Shown: positions 11,001-20,554 of the stretch, in pieces
Layout: each line of letters begins with the position of its first letter
How positions within the stretch are numbered: position 1 is the stretch's first letter
NCBI RefSeq assembly: GCF_010183535.1
Contig: NW_026526041.1
Coordinates: forward strand, 23,762-87,761
Direction of reading: 5' to 3'
Source: Caenorhabditis remanei
Taxonomy: Eukaryota > Nematoda > Chromadorea > Rhabditida > Rhabditidae
Length of the DNA: 64,000 nucleotides
Notes under the pieces: model-generated
Seen by the model: the letters and a program-made list of their open reading frames with translations, nothing else
What the model was told of the DNA's origin: nothing
The model's database searches: none
Made by a program: the position numbers and the translations under genes

Positions 11001-14000
11001 CACTGATCGTTTTTGAGATTCCAACGTGGACATGAAAAACGATCACTGATAGTTTTTGAGATTCTGCAGAAGAAATGAAAAACGGTCACTGATCGTTTTT
11101 GAGATTCTGCAGAAGAAATGAAAAACGATCACTGATCGTTTTTGAGATTCTGCAGAAGAAATGAAAAACGATCACTGATCGTTTTTGAGATTCCAACGTG
11201 GACATGAAAAACGATCACTGATCGTTTTTGAGATTCTGCAGAAGAAATGAAAAACGATCACTGATCGTTTTTGAGATTCCAACGTGGACATGAAAAACGA
11301 TCACTGATCGTTTTTGAGATTCTGCAGAAGAAATGAAAAACGATCACTGATCGTTTTTGAGATTCCAACGTGGACATGAAAAACGATCACTGATCGTTTT
11401 TGAGATTCTGCAGAAGAAATGAAAAACGATCACTGATCGTTTTTGAGATTCCAACGTGGAATCACTGATCGTTTTTGAGATTCCAACGTGGAATCACTGA
11501 TCGTTTTTGAGATTCCAACGTGGACATGAAAAACGATCACTGATCGTTTTTGAGATTCTGCAGAAGAAATGAAAAACGATCACTGATCGTTTTTGAGATT
11601 CTGCAGAAGAAATGAAAAACGATCACTGATCGTTTTTGAGATTCCAACGTGGAATCACTGATCGTTTTTGAGATTCTGCAAAAGAAATGAAAAACGATCA
11701 CTGATCGTTTTTGAGATTCTGCAGAAGAAATGAAAAACGATCACTGATCGTTTTTGAGATTCTGCAGAAGAAATGAAAAACGATCACTGATCGTTTTTGA
11801 GATTCTGCAGAAGAAATGAAAAACGATCACTGATCGTTTTTGAGATTCCAACGTGGACATGAAAAACGATCACTGATAGTTTTTGAGATTCTGCAGAAGA
11901 AATGAAAAACGGTCACTGATAGTTTTTGAGATTCTGCAGAAGAAATGAAAAACGGTCACTGATCGTTTTTGAGATTCTGCAGAAGAAATGAAAAACGATC
12001 ACTGATCGTTTTTGAGATTCTGCAGAAGAAATGAAAAACGATCACTGATCGTTTTTGAGATTCTGCAGAAGAAATGAAAAACGATCACTGATCGTTTTTG
12101 AGATTCTGCAGAAGAAATGAAAAACGATCACTGATCGTTTTTGAGATTCCAACGTGGAATCACTGATCGTTTTTGAGATTCTGCAAAAGAAATGAAAAAC
12201 GATCACTGATCGTTTTTGAGATTCTGCAGAAGAAATGAAAAACGGTCACTGATCGTTTTTGAGATTCTGCAGAAGAAATGAAAAACGATCACTGATCGTT
12301 TTTGAAATTCTGCAGAAGAAATGAAAAACGATCACTGATCGTTTTTGAGATTCCAACGTGGACATGAAAAACGATCACTGATAGTTTTTGAGATTCTGCA
12401 GAAGAAATGAAAAACGGTCACTGATCGTTTTTGAGATTCTGCAGAAGAAATGAAAAACGGTCACTGATCGTTTTTGAGATTCTGCAGAAGAAATGAAAAA
12501 CGGTCACTGATCGTTTTTGAGATTCTGCAGAAGAAATGAAAAACGGTCACTGATCGTTTTTGAGATTCCAACGTGGACATGAAAAACGATCACTGATCGT
12601 TTTTGAGATTCTGCAGAAGAAATGAAAAACGATCACTGATCGTTTTTGAGATTCCAACGTGGACATGAAAAACGATCACTGATCGTTTTTGAGATTCTGC
12701 AGAAGAAATGAAAAACGATCACTGATCGTTTTTGAGATTCCAACGTGGACATGAAAAACGATCACTGATCGTTTTTGAGATTCTGCAGAAGAAATGAAAA
12801 ACGATCACTGATCGTTTTTGAGATTCCAACGTGGACATGAAAAACGATCACTGATCGTTTTTGAGATTCTGCAGAAGAAATGAAAAACGATCACTGATCG
12901 TTTTTGAGATTCTGCAGAAGAAATGAAAAACGGTCACTGATCGTTTTGAGATTCTGCAGAGAAATGAAAAACGGTCACTGATCGTTTTTGAGATTCTGCA
13001 GAAGAAATGAAAAACGATCACTGATCGTTTTGAGATTCTGCAGAGAAATGAAAACGATATTTTTGAAATTCTGCAGAAGAAATGAAAAACGATCACTGAT
13101 CGTTTTTGAGATTCCAACGTGGACATGAAAAACGATCACTGATAGTTTTTGAGATTCTGCAGAAGAAATGAAAAACGGTCACTGATCGTTTTTGAGATTC
13201 TGCAGAAGAAATGAAAAACGATCACTGATCGTTTTTGAGATTCTGCAGAAGAAATGAAAAACGATCACTGATCGTTTTGAGATTCCAACGTGGACATGAA
13301 AAACGATCACTGATCGTTTTTGAGATTCTGCAGAAGAAATGAAAAACGATCACTGATCGTTTTTGAGATTCCAACGTGGACATGAAAAACGATCACTGAT
13401 CGTTTTTGAGATTCTGCAGAAGAAATGAAAAACGATCACTGATCGTTTTTGAGATTCCAACGTGGACATGAAAAACGATCACTGATCGTTTTTGAGATTC
13501 TGCAGAAGAAATGAAAAACGATCACTGATCGTTTTTGAGATTCTGCAGAAGAAATGAAAAACGATCACTGATCGTTTTTGAGATTCTGCAGAAGAAATGA
13601 AAAACGATCACTGATCGTTTTTGAGATTCCAACGTGGACATGAAAAACGATCACTGATCGTTTTTGAGATTCTGCAGAAGAAATGAAAAACGATCACTGA
13701 TCGTTTTTGAGATTCCAACGTGGACATGAAAAACGATCACTGATCGTTTTTGAGATTCTGCAGAAGAAATGAAAAACGATCACTGATCGTTTTTGAGATT
13801 CTGCAGAAGAAATGAAAAACGGTCACTGATCGTTTTTGAGATTCTGCAGAAGAAATGAAAAACGATCACTGATCGTTTTTGAGATTCTGCAGAAGAAATG
13901 AAAAACGATCACTGATCGTTTTTGAGATTCCAACGTGGACATGAAAAACGATCACTGATCGTTTTTGAGATTCTGCAGAAGAAATGAAAAACGATCACTG

Positions 14001-14842
14001 ATCGTTTTTGAGATTCTGCAGAAGAAATGAAAAACGGTCACTGATCGTTTTTGAGATTCTGCAGAAGAAATGAAAAACGATCACTGATCGTTTTTGAGAT
14101 TCCAACGTGGACATGAAAAACGATCACTGATCGTTTTTGAGATTCTGCAGAAGAAATGAAAAACGATCACTGATCGTTTTTGAGATTCTGCAGAAGAAAT
14201 GAAAAACGGTCACTGATCGTTTTTGAGATTCTGCAGAAGAAATGAAAAACGATCACTGATCGTTTTTGAGATTCCAACGTGGACATGAAAAACGATCACT
14301 GATCGTTTTTGAGATTCTGCAGAAGAAATGAAAAACGATCACTGATCGTTTTTGAGATTCCAACGTGGACATGAAAAACGATCACTGATCGTTTTTGAGA
14401 TTCTGCAGAAGATATGAAAAACGATCACTGATCGTTTTTGAGATTCTGCAGAAGAAATGAAAAACGATCACTGATCGTTTTTGAGATTCTGCAGAAGAAA
14501 TGAAAAACGGTCACTGATCGTTTTTGAGATTCTGCAGAAGAAATGAAAAACGATCACTGATCGTTTTTGAGATTCTGCAGAAGAAATGAAAAACGATCAC
14601 TGATCGTTTTTGAGATTCTGCAGAAGAAATGAAAAACGGTCACTGATCGTTTTTGAGATTCTGCAGAAGAAATGAAAAACGATCACTGATCGTTTTTGAG
14701 ATTCCAACGTGGACATGAAAAACGATCACTGATCGTTTTTGAGATTCTGCAGAAGAAATGAAAAACGATCACTGATCGTTTTTGAGATTCTGCAGAAGAA
14801 ATGAAAAACGGTCACTGATCGTTTTTGAGATTCTGCAGAAGA
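8001..14842 (-). repeat. 43-bp palindromic satellite array, reverse orientation
   Basis: Same satellite as 1-2067 but reverse complemented. Type A spacers (TTCTGCAGAA) alternate irregularly with type B spacers (TCCAACGTGGA). Single-base variants (GGTCACTG, GATAGTTTT, CTGCAAAAG, GAAATTCTG) mark a higher-order repeat: the block around 9391-10480 recurs in the same order around 11454-12560, offset about 2.06 kb. Runs of homopolymer indels near 12,940-13,070 look like base-calling errors. Confidence 0.97.
14838..14842 (+). other. Target-site duplication, left copy (GAAGA)
   Basis: GAAGA precedes the 5' LTR and is repeated at 30298-30302 after the 3' LTR. The 5-bp length fits LTR-element integrase. 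The empty site would be a satellite unit containing CAGAAGATATGAAA, a variant seen intact near 14409 and 33598. Confidence 0.92.
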
Positions 14843-15056
14843 TGTTGTCAATTGTACCATGCTTTGCATACATTTGACAACTTGAAAGCACTTTAATGAC
14901 TCCATACGGTTTTGCCCACAAAACTAGAGTCATTAAATGCTTCTACTATTTCCGGTTTACTATATTTCCCATTTTACCGTGTTAAATTACGCTAAAACTG
15001 CTCATAAAGCAAACCACACTCACAATAATTATATTTGAATGCCCGCGCTAATGTGC

Positions 15057-15130
15057 GGGCACCCACGCAGCGAGGGGCACCCACGCAGTCGACTATATAA
15101 GGCGACCGCGCGCCCTCACTTGCTCAGTTT
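15057..15130 (+). promoter_or_regulatory. LTR promoter: duplicated 14-mer, TATA box, predicted start
   Basis: TATATAA at 15094-15100 follows two GGGCACCCACGCAG repeats spaced 18 bp apart. An initiator-like TGCTCAGTT lies about 25-30 nt downstream, near 15121-15129. The start site is inferred from spacing only. The same arrangement is in both 3' LTRs. Confidence 0.6.
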
Positions 15131-15255
15131 CCAATACCACTTGGTAATTCACTATAATTATTCTCTTGTTACGCGGTGTCCCGTGTCAGTATCAATTCTG
15201 ACCAGCGCCCGCTCCGCAATAATCACTGACCGCTCTTCGAAGCCGTATTCACGGA

Positions 15256-15267
15256 TAGAAGGTAAGA
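15256..15267 (+). other. Splice donor in the LTR leader
   Basis: The sequence AGAAG|GTAAGA places a consensus nematode 5' splice site at 15262, inside R/U5 and downstream of the predicted start. Joining it to the TTTCAG acceptor ending at 16396 would remove a 1135-nt leader intron holding the PBS and hairpins. This resembles the major splice donor of retroviruses. Use of the site is inference. Confidence 0.5.
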
Positions 15268-15543
15268 CTGAGTGCCAAATAGTGTGCAAATTGCTCCTAA
15301 ATTATCTTCCCCTCATAAGGGTTTTTCGTATGATTTTTCTCCCTACAAAATGGGTTTTAATCAATTTTCTCCCATAAATTTCCATCCCTTATTTCCTTTC
15401 AATAAATTGGGATTCGGTTTAAACTGTGTACTGTTATCTGCTTGCACCGCTTATCACCTAGTTGACTCACACACACAGACATTACACTTAATTCCCCGGA
15501 CATGGGTGGGTCCGCCGACGCCCACTAGACCCACACGTCCACA

Positions 15544-15559
15544 TGGTGCATAGAACCGG
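15544..15559 (+). other. Primer binding site of BEL element 1
   Basis: TGGTGCATAGAACCGG begins at the first base after the LTR. Its first 8 bases match the PBS of the minus-strand BEL element at 7162-7151 and fit a tRNA acceptor ending ATGCACCA (tRNA-Gly type). Pairing beyond these bases is uncertain. Confidence 0.65.
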
Positions 15560-15594
15560 TTCATTTACCCCTAAAAAGGTGAATGTAAGGTGGA

Positions 15595-15625
15595 TTACCC
15601 CGAAAATATCGATTTTCGGCGGTAA
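15595..15625 (+). ncRNA. Leader hairpin downstream of the PBS
   Basis: TTACC then CCGAAAAT, loop ATCG, ATTTTCGG, one bulged C, GGTAA: a 13-bp stem with a tetraloop. It is the first strong structure after the PBS, in the leader intron. A role in dimerisation or packaging is only an analogy with retroviral leaders. Confidence 0.6.
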
Positions 15626-15866
15626 AATGAAACCAGAACCCGTCGGTAGTTTAGTGTCTGTAGTGAGTAGCTTGGTGATTTCTGGCATTCAGAAACACTA
15701 TTTCAGTCACTGAACCCCCCCAATTTTTAAATTTCGATGGAATTTTCTATACATGAGACCCGAAGTTGACGTTGTCCATCGGCGCTGACATCGGGCGACA
15801 TGATTTTCAGCCAAAGGGCACATATTCGAAGTCAATCCCCCTGATTCTTCGATTCGTATGGCGGGA

Positions 15867-16013
15867 ATTGGTGTAAGACCTACGGGCAGCCACCCAATAT
15901 ACTCCAAAGAAGGTGTCGATCATCGGCAGAAGTCCTACGGGCAGCCAGAACACCTAAAACACTCTCAGATGTCGGAAAAACAGCGTAAGACCCACGGGCC
16001 GCTATCCCATCTG
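15867..16013 (+). ncRNA. Three-hairpin cluster with conserved apex (H1-H3)
   Basis: Three consecutive hairpins share an apex close to AAGACCYACGGGCAGC but have unrelated, self-complementary outer stems. H1: ATTGGTG (15867-15873) with CACCCAAT (15891-15898), one bulged C. H2: AGGTGT (15911-15916) with ACACCT (15950-15955). H3: CAGATG (15966-15971) with CATCTG (16008-16013), plus an inner AGCG/CGCT (15982-15985/16000-16003). The apex can close as CC-YAC-GG. Different stems that keep pairing around a constant apex are what a selected RNA structure looks like. All three lie in the predicted leader intron, so only unspliced RNA carries them. Function unknown; packaging or nuclear export is a guess. 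Confidence 0.7.
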
Positions 16014-16396
16014 ACCAAAAACATGGCATAATAGCTCCAAATGAGTTAGCCAATATATCGGAATTCAATTTCCCATCCCTTTTTCGCGAAAATTCGCTCA
16101 TTCCACTCCGTTCCGCTCTGAAAATGCTCAATTTTGGCTCAAAAATCCATATTTGTCGATTTAAGGCTGAGCAATAATTTTCAAATTCCCGCGGACTACG
16201 GTAGACGAATGCAGGCAGGTGTTTGCGGACTGCAGGTGTTTGCGGACTTTTTGGGAGCGATGACGCAAATTGCGTCCGGCCTAAAATATTTCACCGCTTT
16301 TCCACCCTTTCCCAACAAATTTTCAGCCTCTTTTCGCAAAAAATTTCCTGAAAAACAATTATTTATTCCCCCAGAGTAATTAATCGTCAATTTCAG

Positions 16397-18111
16397 ATGA
16401 GTCAAAACTCGGAATCGGCAAGATCGTCCACTCCACACACGCGAAACGCTCCACGTCAGACAATATCGTCAACCATGAGCCAAGCAGCGTCCGCTCCTCC
16501 ATCATACGAGGAGTCAACGAGTGTAAGTCGATTATTTCCTTGAAAAATTACAAAAATTCTCGAGAAATCCGCCGTGTTTTGACGAAAAAAACCACATAAA
16601 TTGGCCAAAAAACCGATTTTTGAGCCAAAAAACTGGCAAAATCAGTCAAAAGTGTAACATTTCTGTTGCTGAGACTAACAATAGTGCCGATATGTGAATT
16701 TTAACAAGAATTAACGCCAATTCCGCTAAAAACTCCGTCAAAAATAGACGAAATAGTGGAAAAAATGCGTGATTTCGGAAGAAAACCTCTGAAAATTCTG
16801 AAAAATGAGCATTACTCGTCCAGTCCGCTATAATCTTTAAACCGGAGGCCAAATTGGCCACTATCACGAAGGCCTGAAACAATTTCAGACCCAATCATGG
16901 TAGTTTTTATCGATTTTCCCCCCGAATCTCGAAAAAATCCGAACAGTTTCGAAAAGTTTCGAAATATTTCGAAAATACGGCGACAAAGAGTATCCCAGCT
17001 CAGTAAAGTGCTAATTCTAGCCAAATTTCGCAACAATTCATTACATTTCAATGAAAAATAAGCCGAAAACACTCAGAATTCCACATTTTTCGCTGAAAAA
17101 TCAATAAATTCTCGAAAAATTTCAAGTTTTCCCTTCCAACTCTACTGAAAATCAATTATACGTTAATTTTTTCAGATCGCAACACGACCGCTCCGTGGCA
17201 ACATGATTCCACGAGAGTTTCAGTCGGACGCCTCAATACTCGAAGCCAAGTCCACTCCCTCGACAACATCATCGTCGTTGACTGGACCGCTCTCCATAAT
17301 AGGCCAAATCCGACAACGTTGTGAGCGTAAGTAGAGGAAATCAATAAATATTCCGAAATAAACCGTAATCGTTTCAGCGATCGCTCGTGCACTCATGGGT
17401 ACGCCCCAGCTCAGCGACCAGACGACATCGGACAGCTCCACCTCATCAGATCTCAAAGAGATCAAAAGCCTACTCCAATCCATCGTCCAAGACGTGGAGA
17501 TGCTAAAAGGTACCCAACAGAGCTGATTTCGAATATTAATACGCATCCTTACAGAGAAAGCGTCCGCTCCATCCGAACAAATGGAACAGGGAAGCAGAGA
17601 ACCACTGGCAGCGTCCGCTTCGATCGCAATGCGATTCGCTGGAAACATCAGACCGCTCGATAGCCGAGTCTATGTCCAGATCAAGACCGCCTCAAAAGTT
17701 CTCCATATGCTTTTCCAACCTGTCGGAGAGTATGTCCACTTGATGTACTCGAGCACGTCCACTCCAGCACAAGCCAACAGCGAAGAAGACCGATTCTTAC
17801 GGGATATTCAAAAATGGAGGCAAAGCTGGAAGACAGGACTCACATGGACCGCTTACACGGTGTGGAAACCCCCAACGACCCAGTCCGCTCTACCATACAC
17901 ACACTTCCGACCCTGTCGTTGCATACCATCACTCCTTCTTGGAAATGAACGACACGGCGACAGTAAGACATGCTCTACTCGTCGATTGGGCCAGGAAGTC
18001 TTGATAGCAGCACTGCACAACTTGGTGGTGGGAAACGGACCGCTCATGCCACTGTCGATACGAATCTTCTGGGATTCCAACCAGCTGGCCGCTCCATACT
18101 TCACCGTATAA
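16397..18111 (+). CDS. Spliced accessory gene 1 of BEL element (4 exons, about 321 aa)
   Basis: Exons 16397-16522, 17176-17326, 17378-17509 and 17555-18111 keep one open frame. The introns are 653, 51, 45 and... only three in number (653, 51, 45 nt), with donors GTAAGT, GTAAGT and GTACCC and acceptors TTTCAG, TTTCAG and TTACAG; the two short introns contain in-frame stops, so splicing is needed. The start was chosen because TTTCAG abuts ATG at 16397, a layout typical of nematode trans-splice or cis acceptors. The N-terminal half is Ser/Thr/Pro-rich. Exon 4 looks globular, with Trp- and Cys-containing stretches, and ends at TAA 18109-18111. No signal peptide or membrane segment is evident. I do not recognise the family. 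It lies 5' of gag, which is unusual for an accessory gene. Confident that it is a gene; function unknown. Confidence 0.75.
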
Positions 18112-18332
18112 CATCATTCTCTGTACATTACAGTTCATTGTAAGCCAAAAGGCGCTCTAATTATCTTGTTAACCAATATCTTTCATGTAAAGATCAATCA
18201 TGTTGTTAATCATACCTTATTCTCTTATTCAAATTTGGTCTAATACCAGTTGAATTATCTTGCCAGCTCAATGAGCGCCCACCCATTAACCACACTTTGT
18301 TACAGAGTACTCACCATAACAAAGCACTCACT
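18112..18332 (+). other. Spacer between genes 1 and 2 with splice acceptor
   Basis: AT-rich 221-nt spacer. TTTGTTACAG ends at 18305, 27 nt before the gene 2 ATG, and is the likely acceptor for gene 2 mRNA, from the LTR donor or from a spliced leader. I see no AATAAA here. Confidence 0.5.
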
Positions 18333-19504
18333 ATGGGACGCAAGGACAAGACTGATCCAAGCATCACGTCAGGACCGCTCCTCCCGAGCACCTCCAACGC
18401 GACAGCTTCAAACGATCAGAACAAAGAGAACGAGAATCCGGCAGACACGACCGCTCTCAACACTACTCATGAAGAAGTTGTTGAAGACGTCACCAACGTC
18501 ATCGACGGAACCTCGCTCGACCGCTCACACATCTACCAACCAGTTTGGGACGCGACGGTCATATATGAAGGTATAATTAAACAACTTATTCACACATCCG
18601 CACAATAAGTCTATACTTATTCCAGATGTCCGCGAAACTGTCGATATCGTCAGAGACATCCGAGACAAAGTCGACGACGAGACCACTAACGATCTCGTGA
18701 GAGACGTCTTGGACAAACTCGAGAGCCGGGAGCAACTCAAAGTCCTGGAAGTCGCGCCACTCCTCATTCCGGAAATGAAAAAGATCGGAAAACTGGTCGC
18801 AAAAACCGGAGAGGAAACGCAGACCGCTATCGTCAAACAGATCGAGGCTCTGGTCTCCAAGGTCACGGCTGTCGCTCAAAGTCAACACGCAACACAGATC
18901 TCGACCATCGTCCGCTCCATGGAAGACAAGATGGCAGCGATCATTGCACCACTCAAAAGTGAGGTCACCCGCCTTGCTGACCGCGACCAAAAGCCACTCC
19001 AAAGAGAGAAAGACCGTGAAAAGTCTCATAAACCGCTCCAAAGCGTAAGTCAGACAACAATAAACAAAAACCAGTTTCACTCCTTTCAGAACCACTGCTT
19101 GTTCTGCGAGAGAGGAAACCACTCCACGGAGAGCTGCCGCACGGTTATGACATGCTCAGACCGCCTCGCCACAGCCAAAGCCAAAGGAATCTGCACTCGT
19201 TGTCTCAACAAATTCAACGACAACGGATTCGGACATTCTGCATGCCCCAAGGCCGACGCACTCTGCACAATCTGCTCATCCATAATGACAGACACTGCCA
19301 TGAGCGCTCACCATGAAGCCTTTTGCGCTATCAAGAAGTCCGCTATATCCGGTCGCAGACGTCCCGAAGCTAACCACTCCGGAGACTACAAGAAACCGGT
19401 AACACCGATAAGAGAGAATTCTCGAAATAAAATCAAATTATTTCCAGAGATACTCCACGGACGGAAACAACAAGCCCGGAACATCAGGCACCGCTCCACG
19501 TTGA
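18333..19504 (+). CDS. Spliced accessory gene 2: Gag-like coiled-coil CCHC protein (4 exons, about 340 aa)
   Basis: Exons 18333-18570, 18626-19044, 19090-19398 and 19448-19504 join in one frame, with introns of 55, 45 and 49 nt (donors GTATAA, GTAAGT, GTAACA; acceptors TTCCAG, TTTCAG, TTCCAG). Intron 1 has an in-frame stop; intron 2 is a multiple of three with no stop, so its retention would still be readable. The N-terminus is polar and low complexity. Exon 2 encodes a long charged helical stretch, probably a coiled coil. Exon 3 opens with CLFCERGNHSTESC, a CX2CX4HX4C zinc knuckle, followed by further paired Cys (CTRC, CTIC). This resembles a nucleocapsid-type RNA-binding protein, yet it is separate from the larger gag at 22132, so the element has two Gag-like genes. 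Whether it coats RNA or regulates it is unknown. Confidence 0.75.
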
Positions 19505-19818
19505 ATCGTGGAAAAAAGCCACTCCGGAATCTAATTGTTGACCACTCCTGTTACCCTTCTTTTGTTAATTTTTTATTGTTGTTACCCCAGTTATGATTAA
19601 AACACTAACAGTGCTACCCCATTGAAATCTACCTCTATATGTTATACAGAGTCTATACTCTATATCATACCTATATTACAGATTCTTTTTGCGGGACATC
19701 ATAGCCTGGTGGACACGTACTGAGAGCTACTCAACAATCACTTAATGACACAAGCCAGTTACTTATGCAGTTAAAACGCGAAAAGAGCAAACTTCCTGAA
19801 AGTCCCTGCCACACACAT

Positions 19819-20019
19819 GCTGGATACGAGCATAAGACCCACGGGCAGCGCAATCCAGCTAAAACACATGCTGGTTACAAGCATAAGACCTACGGGCAGC
19901 TAACCCAGCGAACACAACACGGATGATGCGCTCAGCAGAAGACCGCTTCGGCAGCTAGCCCATCCACAATTACAACGATGACGTGCCAAGCAGAAGACCG
20001 CTCCGGCAGCTGGCCCATC
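19819..20019 (+). ncRNA. Four-hairpin cluster with conserved apex (H4-H7)
   Basis: H4: GCTGGAT (19819-19825) with ATCCAGC (19853-19859). H5: GCTGGTTA (19870-19877) with TAACCCAGC (19901-19909), one bulge. H6: GGATG (19921-19925) with CATCC (19951-19955). H7: GATG (19977-19980) with CATC (20016-20019) and GCCA (19985-19988) with TGGC (20011-20014). All have an inner AGC/GCT-like step and an apex AAGACCYACGGGCAGC (H4, H5) or AAGACCGCTYCGGCAGC (H6, H7). The apex switch from CC-YAC-GG to CCG-CTY-CGG preserves pairing. The set is repeated in element 2 at about 42238-42436. Confidence 0.7.
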
Positions 20020-20110
20020 TACACATTCCATGGGAGCTCAAACGAGCCACAATCCCACCAAAACACGCACAAAGTGCACACTATAAAATGTAGGTGAATA
20101 CATCGCCAAA

Positions 20111-20250
20111 CTTCTGATGGGTAAGAATCCAGATACGTCCGCTTCAGTCCATCGAAGTACGTCAGAGATAACTCCACAGAACGACACGGAACTCTTGATG
20201 GGCAAGAATCCAGATACGTCCGCTTCAATCGAAGCACGTCAGAGATAACT
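20111..20250 (+). repeat. Diverged tandem pair with hairpins (about 81-bp spacing)
   Basis: GATGGGYAAGAATCCAGATA occurs at 20116 and 20197, each followed by ACGTCCGCTTCA and a shared CACGTCAGAGATAACTCC-like tail. The first copy folds as CTTC-GATGG (20111-20120) with CCATC-GAAG (20149-20157); the second keeps a weaker CTTGAT/ATCGAAG stem. The pair is present in element 2 from about 42531. Confidence 0.65.
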
Positions 20251-20435
20251 CCACAGGAGATTCCATACTCGGAAAACAGAGATAGCGATTAATCCAAAAT
20301 CCGCTCTGCTCCAAAACAACAAACATTATAGTCAAAGTGCAGTCAGATGACCAAAGCTCATTTTTAAGCAAAAGTCCGCTCACTTAATGACACTCATAAG
20401 ACGTAAAATCACCACAAGATCACATGCGAAAGTCA

Positions 20436-20472
20436 GGAAGCTTGTCCAGGAGAATCCCAGACAAAGCTTTCC
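20436..20472 (+). ncRNA. Long hairpin in noncoding region
   Basis: GGAAGCTTGTC (20436-20446) pairs with GACAAAGCTTTCC (20460-20472), 11 bp with two single-base bulges and a 13-nt loop. Conserved in element 2 near 42853. Confidence 0.5.
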
Positions 20473-20517
20473 AACTTAGCATCACACGGGTGACACGTCA
20501 CAAAATTGCGAGGTTGA

Positions 20518-20554
20518 GCCAGCTTGATCACACTAATCCTGATCAAAGTCTGGC
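20518..20554 (+). ncRNA. Second long hairpin in noncoding region
   Basis: GCCAG then TTGATCA (20518-20530) pair with TGATCAA then CTGGC (20540-20554), 12 bp interrupted by a small internal loop, with a 9-nt loop. Conserved in element 2 near 42935. Confidence 0.5.

Larger units (their letters stand above)
14843..15543 (+). repeat. 5' LTR of BEL element 1
   Basis: Starts TGTTGTCAA and ends CACACGTCCACA; matches 29597-30297. U3 contains TTGTCAA/TTGACAA and a perfect 11-bp inverted repeat (TTTAATGACTC 14892-14902 / GAGTCATTAAA 14927-14937), a hairpin TGCCCGC/GCGGGCA at 15040-15061, and two 14-bp direct repeats GGGCACCCACGCAG (15057-15070, 15075-15088) just before the TATA box. AATAAA at 15401-15406 is the likely polyadenylation signal, which puts R at roughly 15125-15425. 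Confidence 0.95.

Noticed and set aside
12848..13126. Minus-strand frames of 70-145 aa in the 43-bp satellite (also around 34644-42085)
   Set aside because: They are translations of the tandem repeat. Since 43 is not a multiple of 3, the peptide cycles through all frames every 129 bp, and length depends only on indels. Not genes.
15039..15377. 112-aa and 93-aa frames in the BEL LTRs (repeated at 29793 and 55119)
   Set aside because: They overlap the TATA box, predicted start and splice donor of the LTR. Nothing suggests translation.
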